A stretch of 40,182 nt of DNA from positions 1 to 40,182 of the forward strand of contig NZ_SJKB01000035.1 of the NCBI RefSeq assembly GCF_004331465.1. The letters run 5' to 3'. Every line of letters starts with the position of its first letter. Position 1 is the stretch's first letter. Made by a program: the position numbers and the translations under genes. This DNA comes from Kribbella pittospori. Its GTDB lineage: Bacteria; Actinomycetota; Actinomycetes; Propionibacteriales; Kribbellaceae. Positions 25,088 through 33,192 of this stretch are shown piece after piece. Below the pieces are notes generated by a model. It was not told the DNA's origin and ran no database searches. It saw nothing but the letters and a program-made list of their open reading frames with translations.

Positions 25088-28000
25088 GGCGCCGCCTGCT
25101 CGAAGCGCAGCATCGGTCCCCAGAGCCGGGCGGCGTAGGCCCCGAGCCGGGTCGACTCGCCTGGTTGCTCTTCACCTGGGCGGGTCGGTTGCAGAAGCAC
25201 GTTCAGCAACGTGTTGGGCCCCCAGACGCGGACATGAGCAGGATCGGCGTTCTCGCCGTCGTAGTTCGACGGACGCCACCGACGGCCGGCGGCGATCGTC
25301 GGATCGTCGTGGGTCCGGCGCGCCTGGTACCAGGCGTACGACGTCTTGAGGGGCAGCGGCAACGGTTCCCGGCGGCCGGCGTCGTAGATCGCGACCAGAT
25401 CGGCGAGGAGCGCACCGGCCTCCGCGCCGACCGGACCGAACAGCCGGACCGCGGGTGCGTGGCCCCGCGCGGCCCGGCCGATGACGAGACTGGTCCAGTT
25501 GTGGTCCTCGTCGTCGGCGGACAGCGCGAGGAGTTGCACCCACGCGCTCAGCAGTTGTTTGGCATCGAGGCGCGAGTAGCTGACCGGCACCAGCCGGTAC
25601 CCGTACAGGCCGGGCACGGTGCCGGTGAGGCGCCGACCGTTGCCGAGGTCAACATCCACGTCGAACGCGCGCGGACTGCCCTGCCGATGGGGATGGGCGC
25701 CGACCGCGAGCCCGCGGGCGGCATCACGGATCTCCGTTGCGGTGCGCCAGCCCAGTCTGCCGGGCGGCAGCGTTCCTCGTCGCCATTCGGCGTTGAGCGC
25801 GGCGTCGGGATGGATGCCGGCCAGCATGTCGCGGAGCATCCGGTCGCCGACCGACCACTTCTCCAGGTTGTCGATCTCGACCGGCATCGCGTCCGACACC
25901 CCGTCGACCTCCCAGGGCAAGGTCAGGTCGAGCGCCCGGAAGAAACCTTTCACCGGGTCACGGAAGAAGGCCAGCAGCTCGGCCAGCCCCACGTCGTCGG
26001 CCGCGGGCACAGACAGCGGACCGGCCAGGAACTCCGGCCGCGGTGGCCGGGATCCCGCCGCCGCCCGCCCCGCGAGCAGGGCGGCCGGGTCGAAGGTGAA
26101 CGGACCCGGCCGACCGAGTCGGCCCGGCTCGAGGTTCTTGCCGTCGAAGGGCTGCAGTGGATGTCTGATCAGGACCGCGTCCCGGACCTCCGACTCGGTG
26201 CAGCCGTCGAGAGCATCGAGGAATTCGCCCAGCGGTACGGCGGGTGGCCGCGGCTGACCGGAGTACTCGTTCGCTCCGGTGTAGGTGATCACCAGCGACT
26301 CGGTCGCGGCCAGGATCGCGTCGAGCATGAGCTGGCGGTCCTCGCTGCGGACGTCGCGTTCGCCGGTGACCGGGCACCTGGCCAGTACGTCGTCGCCGTC
26401 CGCGAGACCGAAGCGCGGGAACACGCCGTCGTCGAGCCCCAGCAAGCAGACCACGCGGTGCGGGACCGAGCGCATCGGCACCATCGTGCAGACGGTCAAC
26501 GTGCCGGTCCGGAAGCTGGCGCGGGTCGGGCGCCCGGTCAGATGGGCGGACAACAACGCCCGGACGTCGGGCAGCCTCAGCGCCGTACCGGCGAGGCTGC
26601 CGGCATCGGCCTCGACGCCGGCGAACTCGCGCTGGACCTGGCCGGTCTGCCAGGTGTCGTCGGGACCGACCCGGGTCAGCTGCTCGATGCCGGCGTGGAG
26701 TGTGTCGAGCCATTCGGCGAGCGGCCGCGCGCCGTCCAGACGACTCGCGATCAGCTGCAGGCGGTCGACGTACTCCGCGAATCGGCCGGCCAGATCGATC
26801 CGGGCACTGCCGACGTCGTCCAGCGGCAGCGCGGTGTCGATCCAGGCGTGCGCGTCGGCGGACATCGTCACACCGCTGACCACCCGGTCGACACCGAAAC
26901 GCCAGGTGTTCTGCGGGTACTCGGCCAGGCCGAACTGCCGGCGGTCGGTGCGGTCGAACGCCCACCGGATGCCCGACTCGCGGACCCACGCGGTGATGGT
27001 GTCCAGGTCGTCATCGGTGAACCTGAACCGGCGGCGGACCGGCTCGGCCTGGGCGAGGTCGAGCACCTGGCTGGCGGTGGCCCTGCTCCCGGCGAGGTCG
27101 AGCAACTGGGACGCGATCCCGAGCAGTGGATTCGTCTGGGTCAACGACCGGTCTGCCAGCTGCACCCGCAGCCGATGGGCGGGATGACTGTTTCCACCGA
27201 GGTCACCAAGCCCGAACCGGGCGGTGATCAGCGGGGCGTAGGTCTCGATGTCGGGGCACATGACGAGAATGTCGCGCGGCTCGAGCGTCGGATCGGCCTG
27301 GAGCATCCCGAGCAGTACGTCGCGCAGTACGTCGACCTGCCGGGCAGCGCCGTGACAGGCGTGCACCTGGACGCTCCGATCGTCCGCCGCCATGCGCCGG
27401 CCGGCGGGGGAGACGGTGTTGTCGCGCAGGTCCTGTTGCAGCCAACCGAGCAGAGTGTCAGGTGCCGCAGGGGGCGCGGAGTGGTCGTCGACGGCCGCCG
27501 CCGTCGCAAGCGTCAGCTGCAGCTCGCGACTGTCTCGTCCAAGCATGGCCAGCAGTGGGTGATCAGCCTCCTGATGGCTCTTGTCGAGCGATCGATCACC
27601 TGCCGTGGTGCCGGCGGCCTTCAGGCGCTCCCACAGCGCGCCGCTGGGATGCGGCAGCCACAGGTGTACGTCGCGATGCTCCGCCAGCGCGGACAGCAGC
27701 TCGACCTCCGTGATCGGGAGCCGGGTGTGCCCGAACAGCGACAGGCGCTCCGGAAGGTCGAACGACGTGGGCCGATCGCGGAGCTCGGTGAGCGTCGCAG
27801 TGTGGCGCGCGTTCGGTGGTGGCGCATCGATCCGGTCGGACAGTCGTCGCCAAAGCTCGGGCTGCCACGCCAGGTCGTCGTCGACCGCTGCTCCGCGGCC
27901 GTCGGTGTCGCGGCCCTCGGTCCAGTCCGCGAGCAGCGTCGGCCGCTGAACGGCGTACGCCGCGAAGAGCCGTGCCAGCCGTGCCGCGACCGCATACCGC

Positions 28001-28398
28001 CGGCCGTGGCGCAGCTCGGCCTCGGTCCCGGTGTCGAAATGGCCGAGATGCCGGGCCACCGGCTCGCACCAGACCTCGTCAAGGGACTCATCCAGTACGG
28101 CGAGCAGCGGCCAGGCCATCGCCTCAGCCGCCCACGGGTCGTCGTCGCCGAGCCCCAGCACCGCGGAGACCACCGACCGCGGCGAGCTGAACCGGATCCC
28201 GGCGCACACACCGTCGCCACCCGCGGGCGCGGCCCCCAGCCGGTGCGAGAGCCGCTGCGACAGCCAACGCTCCACACCTCGGGCCGGCACGACGACGAGC
28301 TCCTCTGCGAACGGGTCCGCCGGGGGCTCGGCGAGCAGGTCACCCAGTCCGCGCGCGAGTACGTCCGTGCGCTCCGCACGATGCAGGTACAGGGTCAC
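25084..28398 (-). CDS. recC: RecBCD enzyme subunit RecC (Chi-recognition subunit, exonuclease V gamma)
   Basis: The non-catalytic scaffold and Chi-scanning subunit of RecBCD, 1104 residues from GTG 28398. The N-terminal motif LYLHRAERTDVLARGL followed by VVVPARGVERWLSQRLSHRLG is diagnostic of RecC; later ILVMCPDIETYAPLI and the C-terminal PD-(D/E)xK-like dead nuclease region are recognisable. As expected for RecC there is no intact Walker A. A longer frame reaches 28587, but that part is low-complexity and would overlap the divergent methyltransferase start, so the GTG beginning VTLYLHRAERTD is preferred. First gene of the operon recC-recB-recD, the same order as in mycobacteria. Confidence 0.95.
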   Translation of the reverse strand: MTLYLHRAERTDVLARGLGDLLAEPPADPFAEELVVVPARGVERWLSQRLSHRLGAAPAGGDGVCAGIRFSSPRSVVSAVLGLGDDDPWAAEAMAWPLLAVLDESLDEVWCEPVARHLGHFDTGTEAELRHGRRYAVAARLARLFAAYAVQRPTLLADWTEGRDTDGRGAAVDDDLAWQPELWRRLSDRIDAPPPNARHTATLTELRDRPTSFDLPERLSLFGHTRLPITEVELLSALAEHRDVHLWLPHPSGALWERLKAAGTTAGDRSLDKSHQEADHPLLAMLGRDSRELQLTLATAAAVDDHSAPPAAPDTLLGWLQQDLRDNTVSPAGRRMAADDRSVQVHACHGAARQVDVLRDVLLGMLQADPTLEPRDILVMCPDIETYAPLITARFGLGDLGGNSHPAHRLRVQLADRSLTQTNPLLGIASQLLDLAGSRATASQVLDLAQAEPVRRRFRFTDDDLDTITAWVRESGIRWAFDRTDRRQFGLAEYPQNTWRFGVDRVVSGVTMSADAHAWIDTALPLDDVGSARIDLAGRFAEYVDRLQLIASRLDGARPLAEWLDTLHAGIEQLTRVGPDDTWQTGQVQREFAGVEADAGSLAGTALRLPDVRALLSAHLTGRPTRASFRTGTLTVCTMVPMRSVPHRVVCLLGLDDGVFPRFGLADGDDVLARCPVTGERDVRSEDRQLMLDAILAATESLVITYTGANEYSGQPRPPAVPLGEFLDALDGCTESEVRDAVLIRHPLQPFDGKNLEPGRLGRPGPFTFDPAALLAGRAAAGSRPPRPEFLAGPLSVPAADDVGLAELLAFFRDPVKGFFRALDLTLPWEVDGVSDAMPVEIDNLEKWSVGDRMLRDMLAGIHPDAALNAEWRRGTLPPGRLGWRTATEIRDAARGLAVGAHPHRQGSPRAFDVDVDLGNGRRLTGTVPGLYGYRLVPVSYSRLDAKQLLSAWVQLLALSADDEDHNWTSLVIGRAARGHAPAVRLFGPVGAEAGALLADLVAIYDAGRREPLPLPLKTSYAWYQARRTHDDPTIAAGRRWRPSNYDGENADPAHVRVWGPNTLLNVLLQPTRPGEEQPGESTRLGAYAARLWGPMLRFEQAAP

Positions 28399-28531
28399 CG
28401 ACGCAGCATCCCACGCGCGACCGACGCTCCGTGGATCGACGCTTCCGCCGGACGAATCCGGAAGTGTCCGCCGAATGTCCGGTCGGTGACCTGGGGCGGG
28501 GACGTGCGTCGGCGAAGGATCGACAGAGGCG

Positions 28532-28550
28532 GCTCGGACGAAATCCGAGC
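28532..28550 (+). promoter_or_regulatory. Perfect hairpin in the leader of the methyltransferase gene
   Basis: GCTCGGA (28532-28538) and TCCGAGC (28544-28550) form a 7-bp stem with loop CGAAA, ending 26 nt before the ATG of the methyltransferase and 11 nt before its AGGAGAG site. It could be a leader hairpin or an operator in the recC/methyltransferase divergent region. Confidence 0.35.
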
Positions 28551-28576
28551 TTCGAACGACGTTCTCAGGAGAGTTC

Positions 28577-29608
28577 ATGCACGACACCCGTGATCAGGTC
28601 TCGCCCTTGCCGTTGATGCAGCTGTCGATCGGCTTCTGGTCGTTCAAGGCGCTCGCGACGGCCCACGAGCTGGACCTGTTCGCCCGTCTGTCCGGTACCG
28701 ATGGTCGCACCGTCGACGAGCTTGCCGGGCTGCTGGGCGTCGAGCCGCGGCCGGTTGAGTTGCTGGTGACCGCGTGTGCGTCGGTCGGGTTGCTGGAGCG
28801 CCGGGACGGGCGCTATGTGAACAGTGCGCTGGCTGAGGAGTTTCTCGTTCCTGGCAAGGCGTACGACTTCGGGGGTTGGGTGCAGATGCTCGACCGCAGG
28901 CTGTACCCGGCGTGGGGGAGGCTGACTGAGGCGGTGCGGACCAATCGGCCGACGAGCTGGAATCCCGACGAGCAGGAGCATTTGTTCGCCGGCGAGGACC
29001 CCGAGCTGTTGGCCGTGTTCTGGGAGGCGATGCACTCGCTGTCGACGCTCACCGCGCGCGAACTCGGCGCGTACGTCGACCTGTCCGCCTCCACCGCTCT
29101 CCTCGACATCGGCGGTGGGTCCGGGGCTTTCGACATCGAGTTGTGCCGGCGCTATCCGAATCTGCGGGCGACGGTGTTCGATCTGCCGCCGGTTTGCGAG
29201 ATCGCGTCGAAGAAGCTTGTGGCGGCAGGGTTCGCGGATCGGATCGCGGTCGCGGCGGGTGACTTCCTCGCCGATCCCGAGCTCCCGGCGGGCCATGACG
29301 TCGTACTGCTGTCGATGATCATGCACGACTGGACGCCGGAGCAGGATCTGGCGATCTTACGGAAGTGCTTTGAGGCGTTGCCGTCCGGCGGCCGGATCGT
29401 GATCAGCGAGCTCCTGGTCAACGACGAGAAGACCGGCCCACCCGCCGCCGCCCTGATGAGCCTGAACATGCTGGTCGAAGCGGTCGGCCGCAACTACACC
29501 GCGGCTGAGTACGAGCAATGGCTCCACGCCACGGGGTTCGTCGACGTCCAGACCGTGACCTTCGAGGCTCCCGGCGCGAACGGCGCGGTCATCGCCCACA
29601 AACCGTGA
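28577..29608 (+). CDS. SAM-dependent O-methyltransferase (methyltransferase_2 family)
   Basis: A 343-residue class I methyltransferase of the plant-COMT/bacterial natural-product type. An N-terminal winged-helix dimerisation domain (about 10-95, FKALATAHELDLFARLS, LVTACASVGLLERRDGRYVN) is followed by the catalytic Rossmann domain: motif I LLDIGGGSGAF near 175, VFDLPPV (acidic end of the second strand), GDFLADPELPAGHDVVLLS, and MHDW near 250, where His/Asp are the usual general-base region. Members methylate hydroxyl groups of aromatic or polyketide substrates. AGGAGAG precedes the ATG. Divergent from recC and not clearly in an operon; the MerR gene follows after 146 bp. The substrate is unknown. 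Confidence 0.92.
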   Translation: MHDTRDQVSPLPLMQLSIGFWSFKALATAHELDLFARLSGTDGRTVDELAGLLGVEPRPVELLVTACASVGLLERRDGRYVNSALAEEFLVPGKAYDFGGWVQMLDRRLYPAWGRLTEAVRTNRPTSWNPDEQEHLFAGEDPELLAVFWEAMHSLSTLTARELGAYVDLSASTALLDIGGGSGAFDIELCRRYPNLRATVFDLPPVCEIASKKLVAAGFADRIAVAAGDFLADPELPAGHDVVLLSMIMHDWTPEQDLAILRKCFEALPSGGRIVISELLVNDEKTGPPAAALMSLNMLVEAVGRNYTAAEYEQWLHATGFVDVQTVTFEAPGANGAVIAHKP

Positions 29609-29716
29609 CGGCATCGGCCGGACGTCCGGGCAGGGCCAGGAGGTAGTCACGTCCCCACGGTGCGGCTCCGCCCGGGGAGACGCCGCGCGGCTGCACACGC
29701 GCAGGTCCGGTGGGAT

Positions 29717-29732
29717 CTGGAGCCGGCTCCAG
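29717..29732. promoter_or_regulatory. MerR operator in front of the merR gene (autoregulation)
   Basis: CTGGAGCCGGCTCCAG is a perfect 16-bp palindrome ending 22 bp before the merR ATG. The same CTGGAG-N4-CTCCAG word stands in front of the nearby aldo/keto reductase gene, so it is best read as the binding site of this MerR protein. A clear -10 is not seen (TTAGGT at 29741-29746 is the nearest), and the message may be nearly leaderless. Confidence 0.75.
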
Positions 29733-29754
29733 GGCGGGTGTTAGGTTCTTGGTG

Positions 29755-30135
29755 ATGACGACGTACTCGCCGGCCGAGGCGGCCGCACAGTCCGGGTTCA
29801 GCATCGATACGCTGCGCTATTACGAGCGCGAAGGCATTCTGCCGCGTATCGAGCGCAGCGCCGGTGGCCGGCGCGTGTACAGCGACGGCGATCTTTGGAT
29901 GCTTGGATTCCTGCGCTGCCTGCGGGACACAGGTATGTCGATCGAGCAGTTGCGTCGGTACGGCGAGTTGAGCCGTGACGACACCACGATGCCGGAGCGA
30001 GTCGCTTTGCTCGAGGAGCACGCCGCCTCGATCCGGACGCGGATGGCCGAGCTCGACGGGATCCTCGCGCGAGTTGAGGAGAAGACGGACTGGTACCGAA
30101 GGGAACTCCGCCGTACGCGGGATGCGACGTCCTGA
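29755..30135 (+). CDS. MerR family transcriptional regulator
   Basis: A 126-residue MerR-type activator. Residues 1-70 are the winged helix-turn-helix (YSPAEAAAQSGFSIDTLRYY, then RRVYSDGDLWMLGFLRCLRD), and about 75-120 the dimerisation coiled coil (RVALLEEHAASIRTRMAELD). No conserved Cys set for metal binding is present, so it is not a CueR/ZntR/MerR metal sensor; the type is that of small aldehyde/redox-linked MerR proteins in actinobacteria. ATG 29755 fits the start of the DNA-binding domain; GTG 29752 is an alternative. It converges with the aldo/keto reductase gene (36 bp gap). The shared palindromes in the two promoters indicate that it regulates itself and that gene. Confidence 0.93.
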   Translation: MTTYSPAEAAAQSGFSIDTLRYYEREGILPRIERSAGGRRVYSDGDLWMLGFLRCLRDTGMSIEQLRRYGELSRDDTTMPERVALLEEHAASIRTRMAELDGILARVEEKTDWYRRELRRTRDATS

Positions 30136-30171
30136 CCCACTCGGGCATCGGGGCTGCTCGAGCGTCGTCGG

Positions 30172-31110
30172 CTATGCGCCGTCCAGCGTCGCCAGTTCAT
30201 CCTCGGTGAGGATGGTGGACGCACCTACCACGGCCTGCTCGATCTGTTCGACGCTGCTGGCTCCGACGATCGGGGTCAGTGCCGGGCTCCCGGAGGCCAG
30301 CCACGCGAGCACCACCTGGCCCGGTCGGAGTCCGCGCGCAGCAGCGACGCGGGTCAGTGCCGCCAGCCGTCGTTCGGTGCCGGGGTGTCGGTACTCGGTC
30401 TCGAGTTTGCGGTCGTTGCGGTCGTAGCGGCCCTGGAGGGTGGCGGTGTAGACCCAGCCGTCGAACGACGGGTTGCGTCGCAGGAAGTCGAGGCCGTCCG
30501 GTGACAGCATTCCCAGCGGGATCGGCTGGCCCTCCACGGCCATGCCGCCGGCGGGCTGAAGGTAGGAGTAGCGCTCCTGGTAGGCGGCTGGTTGCGGATG
30601 GCCGGCGCGTTCGGCGGTGGCCCGGATCCGCTCGACCAGCCAGGACGGGTGGTTCGACACGCCCCAGCGAGCGGTCAGGCCGTCACGGACCAGGCCGCCG
30701 AACGTCTCGACCAGGTCCTCCACCGGAACGGTCGGGTCTTCGACGTGCGCCCAGTACAGGTCCACTCCATCCACGCCCAGCCGCTCCAAGCTCTGTGCCA
30801 TGGCCGCGCGTACGACGTCCTCGCGCAGCCCTTCGAGGTCGTCGGGGAACCCGCCGACCCGCGTGGGCTGGGCGCCGACCTTGGTACTGAGGCGGACGCG
30901 GACCCCAGGGTTGGACGCCAGCCAGCGGCCCAGCAGCGCCTCGCTCTGGCCGCCGAAGCCGGTGTCGGAGGTCCAGAAGCTGTAGTTGTCAGAGGTGTCG
31001 ATGAAGGCTCCGCCCAGTTCGGCGTACCGGTCGAGGATCGAGAAGGCAGTCCGTTCGTCGACCGTCGTGCCGAAGTACATCGCCCCGAGGGCCATCGTGG
31101 GTGTGTTCAT
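30172..31110 (-). CDS. Aldo/keto reductase
   Basis: An NADPH-dependent aldo/keto reductase of 312 residues. The catalytic tetrad is visible: Asp38 (IDTSDNY), Tyr43, Lys77 (LSTKVGA) and His122 (YWAHVED). The C-terminal cofactor-binding part keeps the PIVGASSVEQIEQ motif. These enzymes reduce aldehydes and ketones. The gene probably has a leaderless message: a TTGACC -35 (complement of 31142-31147) and a CAGGGT -10 (complement of 31117-31122) are separated by 19 bp, which puts the start of transcription at the ATG. That long spacer is the hallmark of MerR-activated promoters, and a palindrome fills it. It converges with the merR gene. Confidence 0.93.
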   Translation of the reverse strand: MNTPTMALGAMYFGTTVDERTAFSILDRYAELGGAFIDTSDNYSFWTSDTGFGGQSEALLGRWLASNPGVRVRLSTKVGAQPTRVGGFPDDLEGLREDVVRAAMAQSLERLGVDGVDLYWAHVEDPTVPVEDLVETFGGLVRDGLTARWGVSNHPSWLVERIRATAERAGHPQPAAYQERYSYLQPAGGMAVEGQPIPLGMLSPDGLDFLRRNPSFDGWVYTATLQGRYDRNDRKLETEYRHPGTERRLAALTRVAAARGLRPGQVVLAWLASGSPALTPIVGASSVEQIEQAVVGASTILTEDELATLDGA

Positions 31111-31116
31111 GGCACC

Positions 31117-31147
31117 ACCCTGGTTCCTGGAGCGCGCTCCAGGTCAA
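31117..31147 (-). promoter_or_regulatory. MerR-type promoter with 19-bp spacer and operator palindrome
   Basis: On the minus strand TTGACC (-35) and CAGGGT (-10) flank a 19-bp spacer. The palindrome CCTGGAGCGCGCTCCAGG (31126-31143) fills the spacer and overlaps the -35. MerR proteins activate promoters with 19-20 bp spacers by untwisting them, so this is a textbook MerR target. The core matches the palindrome in front of the merR gene. Confidence 0.85.
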
Positions 31148-31197
31148 CCCGCGATTTCACGACGGGACCGCAGAGTTCGGTCGGTACGTCGTAGTTC

Positions 31198-31638
31198 TCA
31201 GCCGTCGGAGCCGACGAAGGTCTTGAAGTCCGGATGCTTTTCCAGGAAGCGTGCGACGCTGTTGCAGTAGTTCACGACAGGGCCGCCCGAGGCTGCAAGA
31301 TGAGGAAGAGCGGTGGCGATCAGTGTGGTGCCGTAGCCGCGCCCTCGCTGGTCCTCGCGCACCATGGCGTGCGTGATGGCTGTCCTGTCCGGACCCTGCT
31401 CGTAAACGAGGAGTGCGACTGACATGCCTCTGTCGAGCAACTCGTAGAATCGGTCCAACTCGCGATGCACCACTTCGATCCCGCCGCTGCGATCCGTCAC
31501 GCCAAGGTCGCTCACCGGCAGGACCCGGTTCGCGTCGAGGCTCTGGCGATCAGGCACACTGGCCGCCGCGGGCATCGCCGCGGCTGTCTGGTCTTCCGGC
31601 GGGCCGCTCTGCCCCGGCGGCGGTGCGTTGCCACTCAT
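31198..31638 (-). CDS. NATSE-type GNAT acetyltransferase (GCN5-related, small)
   Basis: A 146-residue protein. An N-terminal Pro/Ala-rich disordered stretch (1 to about 45) precedes a small acetyltransferase domain of the PF14542 (YjdJ/NATSE) type: VALLVYEQGPDRTAITHAMV, acetyl-CoA loop RGRGYG, and the family tail CNSVARFLEKHPDFKTFV. The acceptor is unknown. ATG at 31636-31638 is chosen over the upstream start because GAGGAG stands 8 nt before it. It is divergent from the zinc-finger/sigma gene, and a paralogous domain occurs fused in the gene at 33182, so this cluster has two such domains. Confidence 0.88.
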   Translation of the reverse strand: MSGNAPPPGQSGPPEDQTAAAMPAAASVPDRQSLDANRVLPVSDLGVTDRSGGIEVVHRELDRFYELLDRGMSVALLVYEQGPDRTAITHAMVREDQRGRGYGTTLIATALPHLAASGGPVVNYCNSVARFLEKHPDFKTFVGSDG

Positions 31639-31873
31639 GTGTGCGCTCCTCTCGTCGTCACCTACCAAGGTTGCGTGCTTCCTACCGTTTGAGTCGACGG
31701 CAGGCGTCGGATCTGGGTCGAAGTGGCGGAGGGTGACGCGCAGCGGTGAGCGTGATCGGCAGGGGATCGGAAAGAAGGGCCCTCTCCACGGCCACCAACC
31801 TTTCGACGACGAATCCGCATCCGAAGGGAGGCGGCGTCGGGATCGGTCATCGAGTCCCGACGCCTACGACGAG
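31639..31873. promoter_or_regulatory. Divergent region between the NATSE acetyltransferase and zinc-finger/sigma genes
   Basis: This gap of about 235 bp holds the promoters of two divergent genes. On the minus strand GGTAGG appears twice upstream of the acetyltransferase (about 31669 and 31687). No confident -10/-35 pair was found. The reading frame of the sigma-like gene is open through part of this region, and a GTG at 31733 with adjacent GGAGG would extend that protein by 47 residues. Confidence 0.3.
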
Positions 31874-32776
31874 GTGGCTGACTGCAGAGACGTTGCGCGC
31901 CATGGAAGCCTCGCCCTGGACGGCTATCTGCCACGCCAGGACGTGCTCGATGTAGCGCAACACGTCCAAGATTGCGTCGCCTGCGCAGCACACGTTGGCC
32001 AGCTGGCCGCGACCGCTGCCGTGCTCGGCGCCCGACTCGGGACACGAGAGATCGGATCGGCAGATACGGCAGCGGACGGCCGGGCAGGCACGCGCATGAC
32101 CGAGTCGCAGACGGTCGACCAGAGCCAGCGGGTCCTCGCGGCGCTGGCGCGCGCGGCAGACCCCGAGCACGCAGACGACCTGGTGCAAGAGACCTGGGAT
32201 CACTTTCTCAGCGCGACACCCGCAGAGGTCCCCGGGCGTGAAGAACTCGTCGGGTATCTGTTGCAGCGCATCGACGACCAGCACAGGCAGGAGGATGTCA
32301 CCGCCGGCGCGTGGGCGGACAGCCTGGTGAGGCATCACTCGCACAACGCAGCCGATCTCGCGGAGTCGGACCTGCCCCCTGATCCGGGTGCATATGGCTC
32401 CCTCCGGGAGCTGGCCGATCTCGATGCGCTCGACCCCGATGCCGACCAGGCGGAACTCCTGTTCCCGGACCTCTACAGCGACGGACCCGACCAGGGCGGG
32501 TGGACGAGCCCGCCGAGTGCGTGGCCATCGGTCACCAGGCTGCTGGGGCCGGACGCGGAAGTGGAGACGTCCGAGCTGTACTCCGTCGTCGACGCCGCCC
32601 TTGACGAACTGCCCCAGAATCTGGGCGACGCACTGTATCTGGTCGACATCGAAGGCCATTCGCTCCAGACGGCCGGTGGGCTGCTCGACCGTGAACCCGC
32701 TCGGCTCCAACGAGACCTCGCTCGGGCGCGTCGCCAGGTGCGCGCGCGTGTGAACGGCTATCTCGCCGGCCGGTGA
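31874..32776 (+). CDS. Zinc-finger (anti-sigma type) / ECF sigma-factor-like fusion protein
   Basis: A 300-residue protein from GTG 31874. Residues 1 to about 55 carry a zf-HC2/ZAS anti-sigma motif, H-x3-C-x2-C (His30, Cys34, Cys37), with Cys4 and His10 upstream as further possible ligands. From the internal ATG 32096 (residue 75) it resembles an ECF sigma factor: a region-2-like HADDLVQETWDHFLSA near 96-112 and a region-4-like part near 235-292 (AALDELPQNLGDALYLVDIE, then a helix-turn-helix and ARARRQVRARV). An acidic linker joins them. The frame is open through both parts, so a single fused polypeptide is predicted, although the sigma part could also start at 32096. The neighbouring DksA-like gene is also an RNA polymerase-type regulator. 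The start is uncertain (GTG 31733 or 31874); divergence from classical sigma factors is high. Confidence 0.65.
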   Translation: MADCRDVARHGSLALDGYLPRQDVLDVAQHVQDCVACAAHVGQLAATAAVLGARLGTREIGSADTAADGRAGTRMTESQTVDQSQRVLAALARAADPEHADDLVQETWDHFLSATPAEVPGREELVGYLLQRIDDQHRQEDVTAGAWADSLVRHHSHNAADLAESDLPPDPGAYGSLRELADLDALDPDADQAELLFPDLYSDGPDQGGWTSPPSAWPSVTRLLGPDAEVETSELYSVVDAALDELPQNLGDALYLVDIEGHSLQTAGGLLDREPARLQRDLARARRQVRARVNGYLAGR

Positions 32777-32838
32777 CGAGGACACGCGTTGAGCATCGAA
32801 CGGACCCGTCCGGCACGGACAAGACACAGGAGAGCGTG

Positions 32839-33192
32839 ATGGACCTCGAACGGGCCAAAGAACTGATCGCGGCAGAGCGCGAGCGGGTCACCGAGTTGCT
32901 GAGGACGGCTGCGGGCGCACGCCTGGATGACAACGCCGCCGAACAAGATGCGGGGGACGGCGACACCGATGGCGCGCAGCCGCTGGAGCACGAGGAGGTC
33001 GACAGTGCGGTCCAGAAGAGCCTGCAGGGACGACTCGACGCCCTGTCGCGAGCTGAGAAGCGGCTGGCGGATGGCACCTACCAGATGTCGATCGAGAGCG
33101 GTCTGCTCATCCCGGACGAGCGCCTGGAGATCGATCCGGCCGCCGAGCTGACCGTCGACGAAGCGGAGCGCCACCAGCACCATGACTACTGA
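32839..33192 (+). CDS. DksA/TraR-like protein lacking zinc-finger cysteines
   Basis: A 117-residue acidic protein of the actinobacterial DksA/TraR-like type. An N-terminal coiled coil (LERAKELIAAERERVTELLR, later LQGRLDALSRAEKRL) is followed by the family signature ADGTYQMSIESGLLIPDERL at about residues 79-98. In true DksA this segment holds a four-Cys zinc finger (GTYGxCxxCGxxI); here those positions are Ser/Gly, so no zinc is bound. DksA proteins enter the RNA polymerase secondary channel. ATG 32839 follows AGGAG by six bases. It is downstream of the sigma-like gene and overlaps the next gene by 11 bp (ATGACTACTGA), so it is translationally coupled to the double acetyltransferase. Confidence 0.85.
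   Translation: MDLERAKELIAAERERVTELLRTAAGARLDDNAAEQDAGDGDTDGAQPLEHEEVDSAVQKSLQGRLDALSRAEKRLADGTYQMSIESGLLIPDERLEIDPAAELTVDEAERHQHHDY

Noticed and set aside
25057..28593. Plus-strand open frame of 1178 codons
   Set aside because: It lies antisense to recC, has no recognisable domain, and its composition is that of a shadow frame in GC-rich DNA.
29589..29804. Minus-strand frame of 71 codons with a protein-like tail between the methyltransferase and MerR genes
   Set aside because: It overlaps the MerR start and the MerR operator, has no ribosome site, and no family was recognised.
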